In this document: in pieces, positions 8,822 through 15,984 of the stretch
How positions within the stretch are numbered: the stretch's first letter is position 1
Layout of the letters: the number at the start of each line of letters is the position of its first letter
Assembly (NCBI GenBank): GCA_945870115.1
Contig: CAMBRH010000003.1
Coordinates: forward strand, 1 to 30,355
Direction: 5' to 3'
DNA length: 30,355 bases
Source of the DNA: Chitinophaga pinensis
Lineage (GTDB): Bacteria > Bacteroidota > Bacteroidia > Flavobacteriales_D > Crocinitomicaceae
Program-made: the position numbers and the translations under genes
The notes under the pieces: model-generated
What the model saw: only the letters and a program-made list of their open reading frames with translations
Told to the model about the DNA's origin: nothing
Database searches by the model: none

Positions 8822-9781
8822 TCAATTTACTCTGCTAAAAAATTTCTTTTGTTCCTCTTTTGTCAAAAATGTCCAAGCAACAAAGCGGCTAATTTTTTGT
8901 CCTTGTTTCATCTCTATGGTTTTTACCTCCAAAGCGTTGATTTTTTTGAGGTGAAAATAAATGGATGGAAGTGAAGTTTTTTTGGAAACAAGCGTTGTAA
9001 ACCACAAACAATTTTTGGAAAACTCTTTGCTTTCAATTATCATTTTTCTACAAAATTCAGCTTCTCCACCTTCACACCAAAGTTCGTTGTTTTGTCCACC
9101 AAAATTTAGTTTTTCGGAATTAGATTTAGAAATCTTTAAATTTTTTAATTTTCTGTTTGTGCCAAAAGCTGCTTCTTCAGCTGAAGCATGAAAAGGTGGA
9201 TTGCAAATAGTTACATGTATTTTTTCGTCTTTTCCAATAATCCCGTTAAAAATTTGATTAGGACTTTTTTGTAATCTAAAATTAATTTTGTCCTTCAGAA
9301 TTTCGTTTGCATCAATAATTTTCTGTGCAGAATCGATGGAAATTAAATCAATGTCTGATCCAATAAAATGCCAATTGTATTCTCGATTTCCTATCAATGG
9401 GTAAACGCAATTTGCACCAGTTCCAATGTCTAAAACTGTAATTTTATTTCCATCAGGAATTTTTCCATTATTCGTTTCTTGCAATAAATCAGCTAAATAA
9501 TGAAGATAATCCGCTCTTCCTGGAATTGGCGGACACAAATAATTTGCTGGAATATCCCAGTGATTGATTCCGTAAAAATGCTTCAGCAAGGCTTTATTCA
9601 AACATTTAACCGCATTTTTATCGCTAAAATCAATTGATTCGTTTCCAAATTTATTGACAATTACAAAAGGAATCAATTCAGGTAAAGATTCACTTAATTG
9701 AGAGAAATCATAGCCAAAACGATGGATGTTTCTTTTGTGTAAAATGCTTTTTTCTATAGGTTTTTTCTCGTCCAAAATCAA
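8822..9781 (-). CDS. rlmF: 23S rRNA (adenine(1618)-N(6))-methyltransferase
   Basis: A cytosolic SAM-dependent enzyme that methylates N6 of A1618 in 23S rRNA. At 319 residues it matches the family. Signatures are the N-terminal HKRNIHRFGYDF, HWDIPANYLCPPIPGRADYLHYLADLL, SAM motif I VLDIGTGANCVYPLIG (about 116-131), and the target-base motif NPPFHASAEEA (about 194-204). It is the last gene of an M28-VOC-rlmF run, five bases after the VOC stop. Confidence 0.95.
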   Translation of the reverse strand: MILDEKKPIEKSILHKRNIHRFGYDFSQLSESLPELIPFVIVNKFGNESIDFSDKNAVKCLNKALLKHFYGINHWDIPANYLCPPIPGRADYLHYLADLLQETNNGKIPDGNKITVLDIGTGANCVYPLIGNREYNWHFIGSDIDLISIDSAQKIIDANEILKDKINFRLQKSPNQIFNGIIGKDEKIHVTICNPPFHASAEEAAFGTNRKLKNLKISKSNSEKLNFGGQNNELWCEGGEAEFCRKMIIESKEFSKNCLWFTTLVSKKTSLPSIYFHLKKINALEVKTIEMKQGQKISRFVAWTFLTKEEQKKFFSRVN

Positions 9782-9786
9782 ATTAG

Positions 9787-10158
9787 TTAAAATTGTTTAG
9801 CCAGTACAATTCTAAATCCGTCTGGATCTAAAAACATAATTCCATTTTCATTCCAATATGGATTTTTGGCTTCAATTATTTTAATTGCATTAGTTGAAAT
9901 AGCTACAAAAATTGAATCATATTCTTGTTGATTGAGTGCATAAAAAACAAGTAAATCGTCTTCATCAAAGGTATGTTTTGCTTTTTCATTTGATGTAGTA
10001 AATTCTAAATGCCAATCACGATTTTTGTGACCTAAGAAAACACCATCGTATTCGCTGTGATTTTTAAATTCACCTAAAATTTCAAGTTTTAAAATCGTCG
10101 TGTAAAACGCAACTATTTTTTCTAAGTTATTAGTGTGTCGTGCGTATCTAAATTTCAT
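9787..10158 (-). CDS. VOC-superfamily (glyoxalase/dioxygenase fold) protein
   Basis: A 123-residue single VOC unit: MKFRYARHTNNLEKIVAFYTTIL at the N terminus, an interior HLEFTTS strand, and the C-terminal IMFLDPDGFRIVLAKQF that closes the second beta-alpha-beta-beta-beta module. Metal-binding candidates are His8, Glu in HLEF, and the C-terminal strand. The substrate cannot be told from sequence. Its ATG overlaps the TGA of the M28 peptidase gene (ATGA), which suggests translational coupling, and rlmF follows five bases later. Confidence 0.85.
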   Translation of the reverse strand: MKFRYARHTNNLEKIVAFYTTILKLEILGEFKNHSEYDGVFLGHKNRDWHLEFTTSNEKAKHTFDEDDLLVFYALNQQEYDSIFVAISTNAIKIIEAKNPYWNENGIMFLDPDGFRIVLAKQF

Positions 10159-11066
10159 TTTAGTAAACTTTTATAAACTCCATCAATCACTTTTGCCATG
10201 CGTTTAATATCAAGTGTTTCCATTTTGTCTCCTTCTTCGTGATAATTTTTATTTCTAAAAAAAGCTGTATCAGTTATCATTAAAGCCGAGAAGCCGAATT
10301 TCCAATAATTCAAATGATCCGAAAAATCGATTCCTTCCAAAGCTGGTGGTGCTGTGAATTTTTTTGTTCGTATTGATTTTGTATGTTTGAATTTCCTACA
10401 AAATTGATGCACAAATTTACCTGAGCCAAACTTTTTTACCAAGGTAATGTAATTTCCTCGATTTCCATAAATTAAAGACAAGATTTTTAAAGGATAATCT
10501 TGCGTATGTTTTTCGTCTTTGAAAAAGCCAATCATTTCAAGTGAAATCATTCCAAAAACTTCTTTTTGTGCGTCAAAAAGTGATTTTGCATGAACGTAAC
10601 TTCCCATGGATTCTGTTCTGAAAAATGGTGGTTCTTCCAACGTATAAGCAACTAAATCAATGCGGTAATTCAATTTTTGACCTTTCAATAATCGCGCTAA
10701 TTCCAATAAACCAACAATTCCGCTAGCGTTATCATCAGCGCCTTCTTGTTTATCACAAACATCATAATGTGCTCCAATAATGATCCTTTTTTCGTTTTCA
10801 GTACCAAAAGAGCAAATGACATTTTTATAGGTTTTTCCTTGAACCTGATATTCTTGAAAAGTAACAGAATCAGAATAAAGTAAAAATTCGGTTTTGATAT
10901 AATCAGCAGTTTTGTTTAATAAGGCTATATTATTAAAAGTACGAAAAGTGGATGTTTTTGTGATATTGGTTAAATGCGCTTTGATTCGATTTGTGTCGGA
11001 GAAATTTTGGGAGAACGATGAAGTAGCAATAAAAATGATTGAAAATAAAAGCGTTAATTGTTTCAT
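10155..11066 (-). CDS. secreted M28-family zinc aminopeptidase
   Basis: 303 residues with a signal peptide (MKQLTLLFSIIFIATSSFSQ, cleavage after about residue 19-20). The two-zinc site of M28 peptidases is visible: IIIGAHYD (H100), GADDNASG (bridging Asp), AYTLEEPPF (Glu pair about 144-145), SLEMIGFF, and FSDHLNYWKFG supplying the last His. The family removes N-terminal residues from peptides in the periplasm or outside the cell. It is first in a run with a VOC gene and rlmF. A promoter with TATCTTTG lies upstream (11110-11103, minus). Confidence 0.93.
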   Translation of the reverse strand: MKQLTLLFSIIFIATSSFSQNFSDTNRIKAHLTNITKTSTFRTFNNIALLNKTADYIKTEFLLYSDSVTFQEYQVQGKTYKNVICSFGTENEKRIIIGAHYDVCDKQEGADDNASGIVGLLELARLLKGQKLNYRIDLVAYTLEEPPFFRTESMGSYVHAKSLFDAQKEVFGMISLEMIGFFKDEKHTQDYPLKILSLIYGNRGNYITLVKKFGSGKFVHQFCRKFKHTKSIRTKKFTAPPALEGIDFSDHLNYWKFGFSALMITDTAFFRNKNYHEEGDKMETLDIKRMAKVIDGVYKSLLK

Positions 11067-11102
11067 AGATGGATAATTTTCTTTTTTGAAAGAAATTAAT
11101 TA

Positions 11103-11110
11103 CAAAGATA
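11103..11110 (-). promoter_or_regulatory. predicted -7 box for the M28-VOC-rlmF operon
   Basis: TATCTTTG on the minus strand matches the Bacteroidota TAnnTTTG box and leaves a leader of about 30-37 bases to the M28 start at 11066. The -33 element is not clear; that position is covered by the palindrome at 11120-11140. Confidence 0.5.
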
Positions 11111-11119
11111 AACTTTTTG

Positions 11120-11140
11120 TGAAACTATAAAATAGTTTCA
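11120..11140. promoter_or_regulatory. perfect palindrome upstream of the M28 operon
   Basis: TGAAACTA-TAAAA-TAGTTTCA has 8-base perfect arms with a 5-base spacer. It lies where the -33 element of the M28 promoter should be, so it is a candidate operator. It could also be a second hairpin behind the terminator at 11155-11185. Confidence 0.4.
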
Positions 11141-11154
11141 TTTTTAAAATAAAA

Positions 11155-11185
11155 AGAGAGCTTGTCCTCAAAAAACAAGCTCTCT
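11155..11185 (-). terminator. intrinsic terminator of the surface-protein operon
   Basis: A perfect 11-base stem, AGAGAGCTTGT (11155-11165) with ACAAGCTCTCT (11175-11185), surrounds a 9-base loop. On the minus strand it is followed by TTTTTATTTT, so it terminates transcription coming from the large gene that ends at 11324. Confidence 0.8.
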
Positions 11186-11286
11186 CAAAAGAAATTGAAA
11201 TACACTAAAAAATTAGCTTTATTTTTTAGTTTTTGAGTAAAAATATTTTCAAAAAGACTAAGATTTTGTTTCTAAATTCAAACAAG

Positions 11287-11320
11287 GTCTTATGTCTTTC
11301 GTCTTTCAGTCTTATGTCTA
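11287..11320. repeat. GTCTTATGTCT short repeat
   Basis: GTCTTATGTCT occurs at 11287-11297 and 11309-11319, just after the stop of the large surface gene. Its complement AGACATAAGAC recurs at 8624-8634, with matching flanks (TAGACATAAGAC, GAAAG). Confidence 0.65.
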
Positions 11321-11323
11321 TTT

Positions 11324-14300
11324 TTAGTTTTTCATCATTTTTTTAGTCGAAACAACTTTGCCGTCAGCAACTAATGTATAAGTATAAACGCCTGAACTCA
11401 AATCATTTGCAAATACTATTAATTCTCCGTTTCCTCTTTCTAAAATATCAACAGAATTAATGATTCTTCCTTCAGAATTGTAGAAATGAATTTGCGCTTT
11501 ACCAACAGTTGCAGGAATACTGTACTCAATTACAGTAGATTCAGCAAAAGGATTTGGAACATTTTGTGAAAGTACAATCGAGTTTTTGTTTGATAAAGTA
11601 ATTTGTAAAGAAGATTTTACTTTTTCTTGAAATTCTTTTTGAATTTCTTCTTGCGATTGTGAATTGTTTTGTTGAATCGCTTGTTGATTCATATTACACA
11701 AAGTTGGAAGCAAGGCAGAAAGACAATTTTCAAGTTGCGTTAATCTTGCGTTTAGATCGTTGATTAATGAATCTTTTTGATTTATTTGAATTTGTTGTTC
11801 TTTTGCTCCAGCAATTAAAAGCGGAATAAGCTCTTCGTATTCTACACCTTTGTAAGTAATTGAAGGTGAAGTTTGAATACCAATAGAATCATACTGAGCT
11901 TGGCGAACTTGATTAGTGACAATTGTTGGGATAACTAATTCAACATCTTGAGCAATTAATCCCATTTGAAGGTCGTTTTCAAAGCCAAAATCTGAGAACG
12001 AGACTGTGTCATAATTATAGTTTTTTGGTTGCAATTGATTAATTAAAGTCATTGCATTTCTCAAAGGTTGAATATTTGTTTTGAATTGTTGGTCTGAAGG
12101 TGTTATTGTGCCTGTTGCAGTAATATTACCATAAACTTGTACATCTCCATTATTATATGTTAATCCATCAAAATATGCAGCATATTGAGTTCCTGTTCCT
12201 CCTGAGGATTGTGCTCCGTATATACCATAATTTGCTTGTGAAGCACCTGAAGCTACACCCCAAACACCATAATTAACTTGACCATCACCTGAACCTTGAC
12301 CTCGAACTCCAATTAAGTTAATTGATGTTCCTTGTGCAATGCCATCCACTCCTACATTTTGAGATGATGCGATACCACCAACCAATGAATAAACACCAAC
12401 ATTTTTTGTTGCTGAGCCATTTGCAACAATATCTACACCATAATTTATCGGTAAGGCTCCTAAGGAATGTGATTTGACTGAAACACCAACATTTTTTCCT
12501 ACTGCATTTGTTTGATTATCAGTAAATGATTCTGCCATAATTCCAATTGCATTTGATGCAATATTTAATGCTCTAGCTGTTGTTTTAATTCCATAAGTGG
12601 ATGTTATTGTATTTTCAGAATAAACATCTAATCCATAATTTACACTTCCTTGTGGGTGGGTATTAGAAATTAACATTGTTCTTTTACCTACTTCATTGGT
12701 AAAGGGATTTCCATTTGCTGTTGGACTATTTTCTATATCAGATACAAATAAATTCGCTCTTTCAACACCATAAGTACTTAAATTAGCATTTATCACTGTA
12801 TTTCCATTTCCTAAAACTCCAAATGACGCTTGGTCAACTAGGTTTGATTGCTGAGTTGCATTACCATGAAATCCATTTGCTTTTATTAGCCAACCAGCGG
12901 ATACTGTTTGTTTATTTGTATTTGATAATTCCAAAAGTACCGTATTATTATCTGGAGCTGCAGTATTTAAACTCATTTCAGCAAAGATACCTTTCTCATT
13001 TAATAAACTGTTGCCATTTTTACCTTTGAAATTCAAACCAATATTATTCGTACTATTTTCAGTATTTATATCCAAAGCTGCATTTGTATTTAAATTTGTT
13101 GTTCCTTGACTAATATGAAGGGTTCCTTGTTGAGTGACATTTAAATCAAATCCATTCAAGGGCAAAACGGTATTGTGTTCCATTGGATTTGTTCCAAATT
13201 CTACCATATCATCGCCATTAATCCAAGCGCCATTTACAGCTGCAACAACACCACTAGTTCCTGCTGGACCTGCTGGGCCAGTTAATCCTATTGGACCCAT
13301 CGGGCCATCAGCACCCGTTGCTCCAGTTGCTCCAACTCCTCCACCAGCAACATAAATCACATCACCATCTGCATCAACTGAAAGCACACCTGAACCTGGG
13401 TTTAAATCTAAATCCAAGGGATTAATTGAAGCAATTAAATCAACAAATCTCAAACCACTTTTTGAAGCGTCAGGATTTAATGTTGCATCCCATTCGCTAT
13501 CAATTGTAAAACGATTTTGAAGCCCAATTAAATTTTTTCCAGAATACGAACGACCAGAACCATGAATGTAAAAAGCATTTTCTTCGACGCCATCATTTCC
13601 TGTATTTGTAAAAACCATTCTTCCATCTGGATCTAGTGCATTGTTGTCAACCTTTTCAAAAACTGTCGCATCACCATTTGTTCCACTAAAATTGATGTTG
13701 TATTTTATCCGAAAACCTTCCAATGGATCTAAAGTTCCTCCAATTGGATTTGCATAGGAATATAAAATAGTACGAACAGGATTGTTTAAGATATCAATAG
13801 GTGCACAAGAATTTATTGCTCCTCTAACATTTAAAAGTGCTGTGGGAACTTGCGAAAAATTGAAAGTTCCTGAACCAATTTGTCCTAAATTATTTGAAAT
13901 TACATTTTCTGCATCATTATCTGACCCAATAAAAACTTGTCCATTTGGTGCAATTCTAAAACGACGAATAACGGCAGTTAAAGCAGTATTAGGGGTGAAA
14001 AAATCAATGAAGTTGTTTTCAAATTGTGTCAAACGAAAATCTCCATTATTTGTAATACCAATATTTGTTCCATCAGTATTATTAAAATCTGTTCCGCTAT
14101 GTGAAAAGCGAATTCTAACGTCTGATAATTCATTGTGATATAAATGAAGTCTATCTTGTGGAATAAAATCATCCGTTAAATTATTCCCCAAAGCCATGCG
14201 ACCAGAGCCATTTGCTCCGTTTCCTGGTCTTATAAACATGCGTGTAAAAGAAGTTCCCGAACTACTTGTTTTAAAGCCCATAATTGCTGTGGATTGTAAA

Positions 14301-14716
14301 GTTTGCAAAAAGGTATTACTTGAGTTTTCTGGAACAAAAAGACTGAATTTTTCGGTGGTTCCTGTAAACAATTGCCACTTATTCAAATTTGTTGTTAAAC
14401 CATCTGTTCTAAAAAGATTACCTCCAGCTGTTGTATTATCTAATACATGAAGCATTGAAACTGGACCTGTTAAACCGATGCCTACCAAACCAGTAGGCGT
14501 AATCCTCATGCGCTGGATGTTATTGGTCTGAAAGTTGATTGGGAAGTTACCTTTGTGAGCAATCGTAACAGGGAATAAACGAGTTGCATTCCACCCGACA
14601 TAATCCGCTGCTCCTCCTGGAAATCCATTTCCAAGGGAACTTACTTGTGCTATACTTGTTTTTGAGACTGTTAGAACAACTAACAAGCCAATCATTTTTT
14701 TACTTAATGTAATCAT
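11324..14716 (-). CDS. large fibre-like surface protein with collagen-like, S74 chaperone and T9SS sorting domains
   Basis: 1130 residues with a signal peptide ending about SIAQ (20-24). Residues 30-450 resemble adhesin or tail-fibre beta-rich sequence. A collagen-like G-X-Y stretch of nine triplets lies at 462-488. From 694 to 845 a Phi-G-Phi motif (YGLDV, IGIMA, VGVYS, YGVWG, YGIYG) recurs every 14-19 residues. Peptidase S74 (intramolecular chaperone) spans about 874-970, starting SDQQFKTNIQPL and including LQMGLIAQDVE. S874 and K879 fit the Ser-Lys self-cleavage dyad. A coiled coil lies at about 968-1000, and a T9SS type A sorting domain at about 1048-1130 (VPNPFAESTVIEYSIP, GVYTYTLVADGKVVSTKKM). 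It lies 10 bases after the 339-residue cargo gene. A trimeric surface fibre or adhesin is inferred. Confidence 0.88.
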   Translation of the reverse strand: MITLSKKMIGLLVVLTVSKTSIAQVSSLGNGFPGGAADYVGWNATRLFPVTIAHKGNFPINFQTNNIQRMRITPTGLVGIGLTGPVSMLHVLDNTTAGGNLFRTDGLTTNLNKWQLFTGTTEKFSLFVPENSSNTFLQTLQSTAIMGFKTSSSGTSFTRMFIRPGNGANGSGRMALGNNLTDDFIPQDRLHLYHNELSDVRIRFSHSGTDFNNTDGTNIGITNNGDFRLTQFENNFIDFFTPNTALTAVIRRFRIAPNGQVFIGSDNDAENVISNNLGQIGSGTFNFSQVPTALLNVRGAINSCAPIDILNNPVRTILYSYANPIGGTLDPLEGFRIKYNINFSGTNGDATVFEKVDNNALDPDGRMVFTNTGNDGVEENAFYIHGSGRSYSGKNLIGLQNRFTIDSEWDATLNPDASKSGLRFVDLIASINPLDLDLNPGSGVLSVDADGDVIYVAGGGVGATGATGADGPMGPIGLTGPAGPAGTSGVVAAVNGAWINGDDMVEFGTNPMEHNTVLPLNGFDLNVTQQGTLHISQGTTNLNTNAALDINTENSTNNIGLNFKGKNGNSLLNEKGIFAEMSLNTAAPDNNTVLLELSNTNKQTVSAGWLIKANGFHGNATQQSNLVDQASFGVLGNGNTVINANLSTYGVERANLFVSDIENSPTANGNPFTNEVGKRTMLISNTHPQGSVNYGLDVYSENTITSTYGIKTTARALNIASNAIGIMAESFTDNQTNAVGKNVGVSVKSHSLGALPINYGVDIVANGSATKNVGVYSLVGGIASSQNVGVDGIAQGTSINLIGVRGQGSGDGQVNYGVWGVASGASQANYGIYGAQSSGGTGTQYAAYFDGLTYNNGDVQVYGNITATGTITPSDQQFKTNIQPLRNAMTLINQLQPKNYNYDTVSFSDFGFENDLQMGLIAQDVELVIPTIVTNQVRQAQYDSIGIQTSPSITYKGVEYEELIPLLIAGAKEQQIQINQKDSLINDLNARLTQLENCLSALLPTLCNMNQQAIQQNNSQSQEEIQKEFQEKVKSSLQITLSNKNSIVLSQNVPNPFAESTVIEYSIPATVGKAQIHFYNSEGRIINSVDILERGNGELIVFANDLSSGVYTYTLVADGKVVSTKKMMKN

Positions 14717-14726
14717 GCGTTAGGTT

Positions 14727-15746
14727 TTAAGGGTTAATAAAAATCTTTTTAGTGAAAAAATCATTTTTTGCATTTAATCTGAGCGTATAAATTCCCTTAG
14801 GGAAATGAGAAACATCAACTTGAATTTTTTTTGTGTTTTCATATTTCATTTGATAAACAATTTGCCCCAAAGTATTAATTAAATAAACTTCATCAATATC
14901 AGTTAATGCTTCAATATTCATTAACTCTTCAGCAGGATTTGGGTAAACATTTAAGTGAAGTTTGTCTTGTTCATGTGCAATTAAACCTGTCCAAGTATCA
15001 TTGAAAATAGAATCTGTGCTTACACAAATGTCGTCAAGAAAATAATACGATGAAAAAGTAAAATAATTAGTGCCACCAAAATATAAAGTATCTGTATTGG
15101 CTTCATCGAAAAAATTACCGAGCATTAGATAGTTATAAGTTGAGTCAGCAATGAAAGAACCAGATATTTTAACCCATTGAGCTGTATCGGTATAAATCGA
15201 ATCGGTGAATAAATGAGCGAAATTATTTAACGTTGGTATAACTGTTTCAGAATATGGAATTGTTGAGAATTTCATCCCCAACTTGTCTGACCCAATTTTA
15301 TTCGACTGAAGGTTAGCGGAAAGCACTTGACCAAAACTCAGGAAAAAAGAAATATAATATTTTTCACCTATGACTAATGGAGTAATCAGTTGTGTTCCTA
15401 TATATTCACGATAATCTGGCCATCCCGAATTATTTGTGTCAACATAGTTATAAACGCCCGTCATCCCAACACCAGAATGAGCTTGATGAAATCCAGTTGG
15501 AGTATTTGGAACATTAAGCTCTGAGCTACAACCGTTCAAATAATCAGGCGTTGCTCCAAAACTTGTCCAATGCAAAGGTAATTGATTTTCTGCCCAAGGA
15601 CAAAACACAGTATCTTCCATGTTTCCGTTTTCTACAAGGTTCTGACCATACCCAAAACCAACAACAAACAAACATAGCAAGAACGCCAGCGGTTTTCTAC
15701 TCCAACTTAAGTGATTTATCGGCTGTTTTTGTGGCTTTGTAGTCAT
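14727..15746 (-). CDS. T9SS-secreted surface protein with beta-sandwich-like N-terminal region
   Basis: 339 residues. The N terminus is MTTKPQKQPINHLSWSRKPL, then a hydrophobic core AFLLCLFVVGFGYGQ, i.e. a long signal peptide cleaved near residue 34. The mature part starts NLVENGNMEDTVFCPWAENQ, a beginning often seen in carbohydrate-binding-like jelly-roll modules of Bacteroidota. A type A sorting domain covers about 265-339 (LNVYPNPAEELMNIEA, VYLINTLGQIVYQM, FPKGIYTLRLNAKNDFFTKKIFI). The substrate or binding partner is unknown. It is the first gene of a two-gene operon with the S74/T9SS fibre. A later start (Met is absent between residues 2 and 40) is unlikely. Confidence 0.85.
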   Translation of the reverse strand: MTTKPQKQPINHLSWSRKPLAFLLCLFVVGFGYGQNLVENGNMEDTVFCPWAENQLPLHWTSFGATPDYLNGCSSELNVPNTPTGFHQAHSGVGMTGVYNYVDTNNSGWPDYREYIGTQLITPLVIGEKYYISFFLSFGQVLSANLQSNKIGSDKLGMKFSTIPYSETVIPTLNNFAHLFTDSIYTDTAQWVKISGSFIADSTYNYLMLGNFFDEANTDTLYFGGTNYFTFSSYYFLDDICVSTDSIFNDTWTGLIAHEQDKLHLNVYPNPAEELMNIEALTDIDEVYLINTLGQIVYQMKYENTKKIQVDVSHFPKGIYTLRLNAKNDFFTKKIFINP

Positions 15747-15984
15747 TTATAAGTTAATTTTCGAGAATAAATTTATAACTATTATTTTAATATCCAAGTT
15801 TTTAGGCGATTAATTTTAGGTTTTTTTTGCCTTTGCCCGTGGATTGTGAGATTGAGGGATTTGGGGAAATGTTTTGTGATTTTAAGTCTGCATTTACATA
15901 AGAACGTTTGAAGAATTATGATGGTTGGATTTTGGGGGTGTTTTTGAATTTTATAGGTGTTTTTTTATCAACTTTATTTGTTTT

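Noticed and set aside
13134..13355. Plus-strand frame rich in Pro-Ala-Gly (APVAPVAPTPP-like)
   Set aside because: It is the antisense shadow of the collagen-like G-X-Y stretch in the large fibre gene.
11324..14716. Prophage or phage tail-fibre module
   Set aside because: Only the S74 and fibre-like parts resemble phage proteins. The gene has a signal peptide and a T9SS sorting domain, and no other phage genes are nearby.
15747..15984. G-rich stretch as possible G-quadruplex or small gene
   Set aside because: The G runs are too few and too far apart for a four-run quadruplex, and no frame with coding character was seen.
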